Position numbers and translations under genes: made by a program. Below the pieces are notes generated by a model. That model was not told where the DNA came from and did no database searches. It saw nothing but the letters and a program-made list of their open reading frames with translations. From Euryarchaeota archaeon UBA33 (GTDB taxonomy: Archaea; Thermoplasmatota; E2; DHVEG-1), in contig DAYE01000089.1 in assembly GCA_002506745.1 (NCBI GenBank), positions 2,281 through 29,275 of the forward strand: a stretch of 26,995 nt of DNA. Reading direction: 5' to 3'. Within the stretch, counting starts at the first letter, position 1. Each line of letters starts with the position of its first letter. Below, piece by piece: positions 1 through 6,000 of this stretch.

Positions 1-513
1 ATAGGACCCATCGTGGTAGAGAACATCAGGAAAAAAACAGCGTTATTCCTTGATTGTCATCTCATGATTGAACATCCTGAAAAATATGTTGACGCGTTCC
101 TGAAGGCAGGGGCTGATCTTATCACGATCCACCAGGAGAGTGTATCCGACCCTCTCGTAGTAATCAGACACATAAAGGAATCCGGGGGGAAGGCAGGTAT
201 TTCTATCAACCCTGAGACATCGTTTGAATCAATCCGATCTCTGATCCCCGAGGTTGATTTAGTATTGATTATGTCCGTTCATCCTGGTTTTTCAGGGCAA
301 CGCTTTATCCCGGAGGTGATCCCAAAGCTTAAGGAGGCAAGCGAGGTCATTAAGAAAACAAAAAAACGGATTTACCTTCAGATAGATGGTGGGATCAACA
401 ATCAGAATGCCGGGATTGTAAAGCAGAGCGGTGCAGATGTCCTCGTCGCCGCGAGTTTTATTTTTCATAGTAAGGACTATCATACCGCGATCAAACAATT
501 GAAAGAAGCATAG
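1..513 (+). CDS. rpe: Ribulose-phosphate 3-epimerase, 5'-truncated by the window edge
   Basis: The enzyme interconverts D-ribulose 5-phosphate and D-xylulose 5-phosphate in the cytoplasm, in the non-oxidative pentose phosphate pathway. The reading frame is open from base 1 (IGPIVVENIR...), which matches an internal part of the family, so the real start lies to the left; a GTG at 13 is within the domain. About 170 of the usual 215-220 residues are present. Visible family motifs are the FLDCHLMIEHPEKY strand with the metal-binding His, the MSVHPGFSGQRF phosphate loop (usually NPGFGGQ), the LQIDGGIN segment with the catalytic Asp, and GADVLVAASFIF near the C-terminus. It converges on tpiA, with only 4 bp between the stop codons. 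Family assignment is firm. A related TIM-barrel epimerase with another phosphosugar substrate cannot be excluded. Confidence 0.92.
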   Translation: MGPIVVENIRKKTALFLDCHLMIEHPEKYVDAFLKAGADLITIHQESVSDPLVVIRHIKESGGKAGISINPETSFESIRSLIPEVDLVLIMSVHPGFSGQRFIPEVIPKLKEASEVIKKTKKRIYLQIDGGINNQNAGIVKQSGADVLVAASFIFHSKDYHTAIKQLKEA

Positions 514-517
514 CTTA

Positions 518-1192
518 TTACTGGACACCTGCAGCTAAATCTCTGAGGACCTCTTCTTTATTTTTCGCTTTCACCACACCACTAGCGAGAAGCACTCCAT
601 CAGCACCTAGCTCTATTGCCTTTGCGACATCTCTACCGTTTTTCACCCCAGCCCCACAGAGGATTTTAACGGTTTTATTCATACTTCGCACTGCCTGTAC
701 TGTGTTACTTACGATGCCAGGATCCGCGGCGGTAACAGAGATATCACCCCCGATAAGCTCAGGTGGTTCTACCGCAATCATCGATGGGGTAAATGTCGAA
801 ACAGCTTTCGAGGTCGCCACATTATTTGTACACACAAGGGTCTCTAACCCAAGGTCCTTTGCCCTCAGCAGGCAGGTGTCGATATCCGCAAGAATCAACC
901 GATGCTCACTATGATTGATGAGAGTACCGACCGCACCAGCAGCTTTCACAGCTTCCGGCAACGTCCAACCCGTGCTACTCCCTGGTTTTATCGGATCGAT
1001 ATGCTGAGCGTACACGGGGATGTCGACTTCCTCTGCGCAACGAGCGATATCACATGCTTGCACCGCAATAGCCATACTGACGCTGGTTTCTTTTCCGATT
1101 TTCTCCATCAGTCTTGCCAGTTCCAGTGCATTCACACCGGTTGATTCTGTGTACGTTTTTACGTTTAAAACAATCGCTGGAGTCTTCAACAT
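518..1192 (-). CDS. tpiA: Triosephosphate isomerase, archaeal short type
   Basis: Interconverts dihydroxyacetone phosphate and glyceraldehyde 3-phosphate in glycolysis and gluconeogenesis. The 224 residues match the compact archaeal TIM rather than the roughly 250-residue bacterial form. Catalytic positions are all visible: Asn10 and Lys12 in LNVKTY, His94 in NHSEHR, Glu142 in AVEPPELIG, and the C-terminal phosphate-binding CGAGV and GADGVLLASG loops. The ATG at 1192 is preceded by a GGTG-type Shine-Dalgarno about 11 nt upstream and a TATA-like box near 1238-1248, giving a leader of about 25 nt. It lies tail-to-tail with the epimerase gene, so two sugar-phosphate enzymes sit together but cannot share one transcript. 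Confidence 0.96.
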   Translation of the reverse strand: MLKTPAIVLNVKTYTESTGVNALELARLMEKIGKETSVSMAIAVQACDIARCAEEVDIPVYAQHIDPIKPGSSTGWTLPEAVKAAGAVGTLINHSEHRLILADIDTCLLRAKDLGLETLVCTNNVATSKAVSTFTPSMIAVEPPELIGGDISVTAADPGIVSNTVQAVRSMNKTVKILCGAGVKNGRDVAKAIELGADGVLLASGVVKAKNKEEVLRDLAAGVQ

Positions 1193-1237
1193 ATCTCGTC
1201 ATCCACCTACTTATCTACAGTGGTAATCGAGAAGGGA

Positions 1238-1248
1238 AATAAATAAGC
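1238..1248 (-). promoter_or_regulatory. TATA-like box for tpiA
   Basis: On the minus strand the sequence reads CTTATTTAT, about 46-56 nt upstream of the tpiA ATG at 1192. This would place the transcript start near 1217 and leave a short leader containing GGTGGAT. Called by sequence resemblance only. Confidence 0.4.
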
Positions 1249-1286
1249 TTTCTCTCCATCATAAAACGAATCCCAGGTATTCTTCA

Positions 1287-2396
1287 TTATTTTGTCACGA
1301 TAATCGTAAGGACATCCTGATCCTTTAACACATGTTCAAGGCCAACCTTCTGACCAGAGTGTTTCGCAGAAGAACCCCATACAGAGGCGTATCGGAAATT
1401 CCTGTGAAAATCACGATGGATATACCGACACGCATCAGCAACGGTTTGACCTTCGCGCAATATCATCGGTTGCATATAATCAGCTTTCTTCCCCACCGGT
1501 TTCATAAAGATACGAATAAGTCGAAGGTGTAAAAAAATCTGTTCTCTCAAATGATCGAGATTCTCCTTGTTTTTTGCAGAGATCGCGCAGACGTCCCATC
1601 GTCTCTGGTGTAATCGATTGATAACATTTTTTACTACATCAGAAGCGACGAGATCGGTCTTATTAATCACCACCAAAGCAGACATGTACACACGGTTTTG
1701 AGCAAAAGCATCAATGAGTTGATCCTCAGTTAAATCATCCCGTAACGTAATATCAGCATTGATCACAAACTCTGATGCAATGGATTTAATAAGCAATTCA
1801 TTGAGATACGTTAACGGGACTGTGGAATTGATAATAATTCCACCGTATGATTTTTTGCTGATGACGATATCGGGTTTCTTCTGATTTAACCGCACTCCGG
1901 CTATATGAAGCTCCTTTTCGATTAAATCAATCTGTTGAAGATTGAACGCATCGATCATTAACAGGAGGAGATCGACGCTTCTTACCGCAGAGATGACTTC
2001 TCTGCCTCTTCCCTTTCCTTTGGATGCACCAACGATAAGACCAGGTAAATCAAGGATCTGAATCTCTGCTCCTTTATACTTCATCATCCCTGGAATCGCT
2101 TCTAGGGTCGTGAAATCATAATCACCGACCTTACTGCCTGCGGCTGTGAGTTGATTGAGAAGCGTACTTTTCCCAACACTAGGAAACCCAGCGATACCAA
2201 CGGTCGCATCACCGGTTTTTTTGATAGAGAAACCTTTCCCTTTCGCACCTGCGCTACTTCGTTTCTCTCCAACTTCCCGAAGCCGTGCCATTTTTGCTTT
2301 CAGCTTCCCGATATGATGTTCTGTTGCTTTATTTTTCTGAGTTTTGAAAATCTCATCTTCTATTTCTTTGATCTGTTTTTCTATTGAGGTATCCAT
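1287..2396 (-). CDS. DRG-family (OBG-type) GTP-binding protein with TGS domain
   Basis: A cytoplasmic translation-associated GTPase of the DRG branch of the OBG-HflX superfamily, conserved in archaea and eukaryotes and thought to act with ribosomes. The N-terminal 60 residues are a charged helical segment. The G1 loop is GFPSVGKS (70-77), G3 is DLPG (116-119), G4 is NKTD (245-248), and G5 resembles SAKNKENL (273-280). The G domain carries the usual DRG insertion with the KGRGREVISAVRSVD stretch. The last 75 residues form a TGS domain ending DVLTIIVTK. The length of 369 is normal for archaeal DRG. A minus-strand TATA-like TTTTTTATAAA at 2426-2437 lies about 34 nt before the ATG, so the mRNA is probably leaderless or nearly so. 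The gene stands alone behind carbamate kinase, with a 60-bp gap. Confidence 0.95.
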   Translation of the reverse strand: MDTSIEKQIKEIEDEIFKTQKNKATEHHIGKLKAKMARLREVGEKRSSAGAKGKGFSIKKTGDATVGIAGFPSVGKSTLLNQLTAAGSKVGDYDFTTLEAIPGMMKYKGAEIQILDLPGLIVGASKGKGRGREVISAVRSVDLLLLMIDAFNLQQIDLIEKELHIAGVRLNQKKPDIVISKKSYGGIIINSTVPLTYLNELLIKSIASEFVINADITLRDDLTEDQLIDAFAQNRVYMSALVVINKTDLVASDVVKNVINRLHQRRWDVCAISAKNKENLDHLREQIFLHLRLIRIFMKPVGKKADYMQPMILREGQTVADACRYIHRDFHRNFRYASVWGSSAKHSGQKVGLEHVLKDQDVLTIIVTK

Positions 2397-2425
2397 GGCT
2401 GTACCGGCTCTATATGCGCAGGATG

Positions 2426-2437
2426 TTTATAAAAAAC
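2426..2437 (-). promoter_or_regulatory. TATA box of the DRG GTPase gene
   Basis: The minus strand reads GTTTTTTATAAA, centred about 34 nt upstream of the start codon at 2396. This spacing predicts a leaderless or very short-leader transcript. No Shine-Dalgarno is visible before the ATG. Confidence 0.55.
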
Positions 2438-2456
2438 ACGTGTATAAAAACGTAAG

Positions 2457-3395
2457 CTATTTTCGTAGAATCAAGGTGCCGGTCTGGCCCTGGAGTGCTT
2501 CCCATCCTTGTTCGATATTTGAGATAATGACACGTTCTCCACCGAATTCTAAGAAACGCAGGGCAGCAAGGATCTTTGGCCCCATGTTTCCTGTCGGAAA
2601 CTCACCATCAAGGTAGTATTGTTTCATCTCTTTGTAGGTAACCTTGTCCAATGGCTTCTGCGAAGGGGTGTTATAGTGGAGATAGACTTTTTCCACATCA
2701 GTAAGAATCAGTAAGACCTTTGCGCCAACAGCCTCAGCGAGTCGTTCTGCGGCTAAATCCTTATCTACCACAGCCTCCAACCCATCAAGACCCCAGCCTT
2801 CTTTCTCGATGACCGGCATACCTCCACCGCCTGATGCGATGACAATGATATCATCATCTAACATCTTCCGGATTATATCTCCTTCAACGATACGTAATGG
2901 TTCTGGTGAGGGGACGACGATTCTCCATCCGCGAGGTAAACGGGTCAAGTGATACCCTTGTTTTAACATGCGTAATGATTCATCTTCTGAATAATACGGT
3001 CCAATTGGCTTGGTCGGATTGTCAAGAGAGGGATCCTTTGGATCCACAATGACTTGGGTGATGAGCGCAATCACGGGTTTCTCGATGCTTTCTCTTTGTA
3101 ATGCATTCAAGAGGCATTGCTGGATCATATACCCGATTAATCCTTCGCTTTCTGCCACGCAGATTCCTAGCGGCATCTCAGGGGTGATATCCCTTGCCGC
3201 CTGGTTCTGAAGAACCAATGCGCCTACCTGAGGACCGTTCCCATGGGTGATCACAACATCCCAACCCTCTTTGATCATTTGGACAATAGATCGACAGCTC
3301 TCCCGAGTATTGGCAAACTGTTCGTAAATGGTTCCTTTTTGACCTTTTTTTATTAATGCATTACCGCCAAGTGCAATAACCAAACGTTTCTTCAT
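2457..3395 (-). CDS. arcC: Carbamate kinase
   Basis: Transfers phosphate between carbamoyl phosphate and ADP, yielding ATP plus carbamate, or the reverse. It belongs to the amino-acid kinase fold and is cytoplasmic. The start at 3395 gives 312 residues, the usual family length. The protein opens with MKKRLVIALGGNALIKKGQ, the nucleotide/phosphate glycine loop. Further motifs are ITHGNGPQVG, the ASGGGGMPV loop, VVDKDLAAERLAEAVGA, LILTDVEKVYLHYNTP, and the C-terminal PTGNMGPKILAALRFLEFGG segment. The frame is open upstream to 3671, but that extension has no family similarity and overlaps the divergent pcm gene. A minus-strand TATA box at 3421-3430 fits a leaderless transcript starting at this ATG. 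No arginine deiminase or ornithine carbamoyltransferase gene is visible nearby, so the direction of use in the cell is unknown. Confidence 0.95.
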   Translation of the reverse strand: MKKRLVIALGGNALIKKGQKGTIYEQFANTRESCRSIVQMIKEGWDVVITHGNGPQVGALVLQNQAARDITPEMPLGICVAESEGLIGYMIQQCLLNALQRESIEKPVIALITQVIVDPKDPSLDNPTKPIGPYYSEDESLRMLKQGYHLTRLPRGWRIVVPSPEPLRIVEGDIIRKMLDDDIIVIASGGGGMPVIEKEGWGLDGLEAVVDKDLAAERLAEAVGAKVLLILTDVEKVYLHYNTPSQKPLDKVTYKEMKQYYLDGEFPTGNMGPKILAALRFLEFGGERVIISNIEQGWEALQGQTGTLILRK

Positions 3396-3420
3396 GATAG
3401 ACGGCTGGAAATGGATTCTT

Positions 3421-3430
3421 GGTATAAAAA
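3421..3430 (-). promoter_or_regulatory. TATA box of the carbamate kinase gene
   Basis: The minus strand reads TTTTTATACC, 26-35 nt before the chosen start codon at 3395. This supports the MKKRLV start and a leaderless mRNA. It lies only about 17 bp from the TATA box of the divergent pcm gene. Confidence 0.6.
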
Positions 3431-3446
3431 TCAAATGGTGCAAGGA

Positions 3447-3454
3447 GATATATA
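3447..3454 (+). promoter_or_regulatory. TATA box of the pcm gene
   Basis: GATATATA lies about 30-36 nt upstream of the ATG at 3483 with no Shine-Dalgarno between, so pcm is probably transcribed leaderless or with a very short leader. It is back-to-back with the carbamate kinase promoter within an 87-bp divergent region. Confidence 0.55.
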
Positions 3455-3482
3455 TCCCATACAATTTCTCCAATAGAAACAT

Positions 3483-4121
3483 ATGTTTGAACAAGAACGG
3501 GATCGGTTGGTTAGAAATCTTTGCAAAGAAGGCTACATCAAAACCAAGCTGGTAAAACAAGCGTTTCTGACAGTCCCTCGAGAAGAGTTTATACCTGATT
3601 TCCTGAAAAACTATTCCTATGTTGATACTCCTCTTGATATCGGGAATGGTCAAACCATCTCCGCACCACATATGGTTGCAATCATGTGTGAGGCTTTAGA
3701 TATCAAAAAAGGTCAGAGAATCTTGGAGATTGGGACCGGATCAGGGTATCATGCAGCGATTGTATCACAACTCGTCAGGGAAACAGGAAGGATATATACC
3801 ATCGAGCGATTTGAATCACTTGCAATAAAAGCCAAACAAAACCTTCAGACCATCAATTGTTCAAACGTGATCGTGGAAGTAGGTGATGGCTCCTGTGGGC
3901 TTCCCCTCCATCAGCCCTATGATCGTATCTACGTCACTTGTGCTGCCCCGTCTATTCCTCAGCCGTTGATTGATCAATTGCGTGATCCTGGAAAATTACT
4001 CGTCCCCGTGGGGGATATGTATTGTGAATTAACGCTGCTTGAGAAGGAAAAACAAAAACATACAGTCCATCATCTCGGAGGATGCGTGTTTGTACCGCTC
4101 GTCGGAAGGTACGGACATTAA
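3483..4121 (+). CDS. pcm: Protein-L-isoaspartate O-methyltransferase
   Basis: A cytoplasmic SAM-dependent enzyme that methylates L-isoaspartyl residues in damaged proteins and so starts their repair. The 212 residues match the family length. The diagnostic substrate-side motif GQTISAPHMVA is at 57-67. SAM motif I is LEIGTGSGYHAA (81-92), followed by the acidic IYTIER strand. VGDGSCGLP and YDRIYVTCAAPSIPQPLIDQL follow, the latter being the characteristic motif II region. The C-terminus ends VFVPLVGRYGH. It is divergent from arcC and ends 1 bp short of the convergent adenosine-specific kinase gene. Confidence 0.96.
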   Translation: MFEQERDRLVRNLCKEGYIKTKLVKQAFLTVPREEFIPDFLKNYSYVDTPLDIGNGQTISAPHMVAIMCEALDIKKGQRILEIGTGSGYHAAIVSQLVRETGRIYTIERFESLAIKAKQNLQTINCSNVIVEVGDGSCGLPLHQPYDRIYVTCAAPSIPQPLIDQLRDPGKLLVPVGDMYCELTLLEKEKQKHTVHHLGGCVFVPLVGRYGH

Positions 4122-4122
4122 A

Positions 4123-4626
4123 TCAGAGTTTATAACCGATATCTCGTAACAGTTTCTTTCTCCAGGAAAGATCCTCATTATTCTCTACACCTTTCGGGAC
4201 ACACCCATCGATGACACCAAGGATACCTCGGCCAACTCCACCATCGAGTGTTGATTCTGCAACAATAACTTTTGTGGGATTTGCTGTTGCACAGAATATC
4301 GAACATACCTCGGGGACATTCTTGATGGCGTTGAGTACATTAAGCGGATAACAGTCTCTCATAAAAACGATGAATGTATGTCCGGCTCCGATATTCATTG
4401 CGTTTTTCTCTGCCAGTTTCTTTAGAGTTTCATCATTTCCTTCACTACGAATTTTGCACGCACCACTTGCCTCGCAAAACGCGATCCCAAATTTTCCAAC
4501 AGGAACCGTGTTTTTCATCGCCTCATAGAGGTCTTCAACAGTTTTAATGAAATGAGTTTGCCCCAGGATGAAATTGATATCATCACTTTTTTCTATTGCA
4601 ACCAGCTTGAATGTTACCTCATCCAT
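4123..4626 (-). CDS. Adenosine-specific kinase family protein (COG1839-like)
   Basis: A small conserved archaeal/bacterial protein of the family annotated as adenosine-specific kinase, proposed to phosphorylate adenosine; biochemical evidence in the family is thin. Recognisable blocks are FILGQTHFIKTVEDLYEA, GKFGIAFCEASGACKIRSEGND, IGAGHTFIVFMRD, SIFCATANPTKVIVAES and GGVGRGILGVIDG. I chose the ATG at 4626 (167 residues, MDEVTFKLV...) because GGTGAG lies 7 nt upstream and family members begin close to this strand. An in-frame ATG at 4641 (172 residues) lies about 30 nt from a TATA-like box and could instead be used with almost no leader. The gene faces pcm tail-to-tail with a 1-bp gap. Confidence 0.88.
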   Translation of the reverse strand: MDEVTFKLVAIEKSDDINFILGQTHFIKTVEDLYEAMKNTVPVGKFGIAFCEASGACKIRSEGNDETLKKLAEKNAMNIGAGHTFIVFMRDCYPLNVLNAIKNVPEVCSIFCATANPTKVIVAESTLDGGVGRGILGVIDGCVPKGVENNEDLSWRKKLLRDIGYKL

Positions 4627-4641
4627 ACGACCACTCACCAT

Positions 4642-4845
4642 TGGATAAAAAATAGAATGGAACTAGAGTATTTTAAGTATATGACCTAAAAAAAACCTGT
4701 GGTGGTCTCATGTTTTGTAATCACCGGGTTTTATTAAAGGAAAAAAAACAATGGAACAGGTCAAAGGCTTTCTGTGTATTAGTGCCCTTAATCCTGATCC
4801 GCTTTTAGCAGGTGTTGCGAATTGGAGTGTCTAATTCCGAAGTAA
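4642..4845. other. Intergenic region, no gene assigned
   Basis: 204 bp between the adenosine-specific kinase gene and the first surface-protein gene. It contains the kinase promoter and a plus-strand A/T run near 4739-4750. A 28-codon plus-strand frame (ATG 4751 to TAA 4834, MEQVKGFLCISALNPDPLL...) has a TATTAAAG box about 18-22 nt upstream. That frame has no family similarity I can recognise, and I do not call it a gene. No tRNA fold or C/D-box motif was seen. Confidence 0.4.
4669..4676 (-). promoter_or_regulatory. TATA-like box of the adenosine-specific kinase gene
   Basis: The minus strand reads TTAAAATA, about 30 nt upstream of the ATG at 4641 and 45 nt upstream of the ATG at 4626. A start near 4646 would put GGTGAG in the leader of the shorter reading frame. 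Confidence 0.4.
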
Positions 4846-5910
4846 TTATGGGGTATTAAGACCTAGTAACTGCTTTATCAAGACAAACTTCCATTCGTAA
4901 TAGATGACGTAACTTCTTGCCGCCCGGTCGATCAAACGACCAGCTCCGTCATAGGCATATGCAGTCGTCTCATACAGACCGTCATTTAAAAAGAAGTAAC
5001 CCTCGAAAGCACTCCCGGTCTCATTCGTGGAGGTTGCATTCCATCGTTGGTCCTCTAAAAACTTATTCTTCATTTCAAAGACTACGGTTTGAACTGAATC
5101 TGAACCTGCTGCATCCACTTTCATACCACCAGTGCTAATGATAAGCGATACTCCTAGGAGGTCAAGTGAATAAATATACCCGTAGGTTTTATCGAATGTC
5201 AAGAAGACAAAATAAAGATATCCTGGTTTACAGTTCGACAACTCAACCTGTGGGGCGATCGTCACATTATAGACTTTTGACCACCCGCTTTGTTTCATTA
5301 ACTCGTCTCGTGCTCTGACTTTGACTTCATAGCTTCCGTTTTCAGCCCATTCATGGGTTGCTGTCGTTCGCTGACCAAACTCATAAGGACCATACCAGTC
5401 ACTGACGTTCCCATCATCCCAGTCCCATTGATAGGACACCTTGTCTCCTTCAGGGTCAGGGGCGACGGTCGAGAATTCCAGTGGAATATTTCTCCCTGCT
5501 TTTGGAGGGCCATCAAAAACCGTGGGTTTAAACGGTGGTTGATTCTCCGCCGTGGTGAAATTCCAAATAGGACCGGCGGTGGTCTCCTGGAATATGTTAT
5601 GAGCAACAATTTGCCAATAATACGTCGTGTTCAATAAGAGACGCTCAAGCTCATAAAATGTCTCTGATTGATTTACCAGAATAAGCGGCGGGGGGTTTTC
5701 AGTCCCAAAATAGACATCATAGGTTAAGGTGACATCACCTGTGGTCCATTTTAAATCAGCAAAAACAGTAACACTACTGGACCCAGGCGAAGGAACCGGT
5801 TGGCTTGGCTCAACAGGTGGATCTGCAGAAACATAGGGGATACCAATAGCTGATAACGTAGTCAGCAGCACACTAATACTTATCATATAGTGTATTAATT
5901 TTTTTTTCAT
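4846..5910 (-). CDS. Secreted Fn3-like / PKD-domain surface protein with shared C-terminal domain
   Basis: A 354-residue exported protein of unknown function. Residues 1-29 are a Sec signal peptide (MKKKLIHYMISISVLLTTLS..., Ala-Asp cleavage region). Residues about 33-120 form an Fn3-like domain ending TTYYWQIVAHN...PIWNFTT. Residues about 124-218 are a PKD-type domain with WDWDDGN, WYGPYEF, HEWAENGSYEVKVRARD and SGWSK. Residues about 222-339 form a C-terminal domain also present in the next upstream gene but not recognised by me as a named family. The protein ends with a short amphipathic stretch KFVLIKQLLG and has no clear transmembrane anchor. GAGGG lies 7 nt before the ATG. An inverted-repeat cluster sits at 5953-5976, just beyond a TATA-like box. 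Many N-x-S/T sequons are consistent with a glycosylated extracellular protein. Confidence 0.85.
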   Translation of the reverse strand: MKKKLIHYMISISVLLTTLSAIGIPYVSADPPVEPSQPVPSPGSSSVTVFADLKWTTGDVTLTYDVYFGTENPPPLILVNQSETFYELERLLLNTTYYWQIVAHNIFQETTAGPIWNFTTAENQPPFKPTVFDGPPKAGRNIPLEFSTVAPDPEGDKVSYQWDWDDGNVSDWYGPYEFGQRTTATHEWAENGSYEVKVRARDELMKQSGWSKVYNVTIAPQVELSNCKPGYLYFVFLTFDKTYGYIYSLDLLGVSLIISTGGMKVDAAGSDSVQTVVFEMKNKFLEDQRWNATSTNETGSAFEGYFFLNDGLYETTAYAYDGAGRLIDRAARSYVIYYEWKFVLIKQLLGLNTP

Positions 5911-5935
5911 ATTATCCCTCTTGATTTTTTTCTAG

Positions 5936-5946
5936 CAATATACATT
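5936..5946 (-). promoter_or_regulatory. TATA-like box of the 354-residue surface protein gene
   Basis: The minus strand reads ATGTATATTGC, about 26-36 nt upstream of the ATG at 5910. It is immediately adjacent to the alternating AGGATTT repeats at 5953-5976, so anything bound there would contact the BRE/TATA region. Confidence 0.4.
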
Positions 5947-5952
5947 TTTTTT

Positions 5953-5976
5953 AGGATTTCAAATCCTCTAGGATTT
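5953..5976. promoter_or_regulatory. Alternating inverted-repeat cluster, possible operator
   Basis: Three 7-bp units alternate in orientation: AGGATTT, c, AAATCCT, ct, AGGATTT. This creates two overlapping perfect palindromes with 1-nt and 2-nt centres. The cluster lies 6 bp upstream of the TATA-like box of the 354-residue protein gene and about 25 bp downstream of the preceding gene's stop. The minus-strand transcript would be followed by an A-run, not a U-run, so a terminator is unlikely. Confidence 0.45.
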
Positions 5977-6000
5977 ATTTTTTTGGTAAACATGTCATCG

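Noticed and set aside
3396..3671. N-terminal extension of the carbamate kinase frame
   Set aside because: 92 residues without family similarity, overlapping the divergent pcm gene and both TATA boxes; family N-terminus begins exactly at MKKRLV (3395).
4751..4834. 28-codon plus-strand reading frame
   Set aside because: Very short, no recognisable similarity, and no Shine-Dalgarno; the TATA-like box is too near. Left as intergenic.
5953..5976. Inverted repeats read as a transcription terminator
   Set aside because: The minus-strand sequence following the palindrome is A-rich, not T-rich, and the palindrome centres are 1-2 nt, too small for a hairpin loop; better explained as a binding site.
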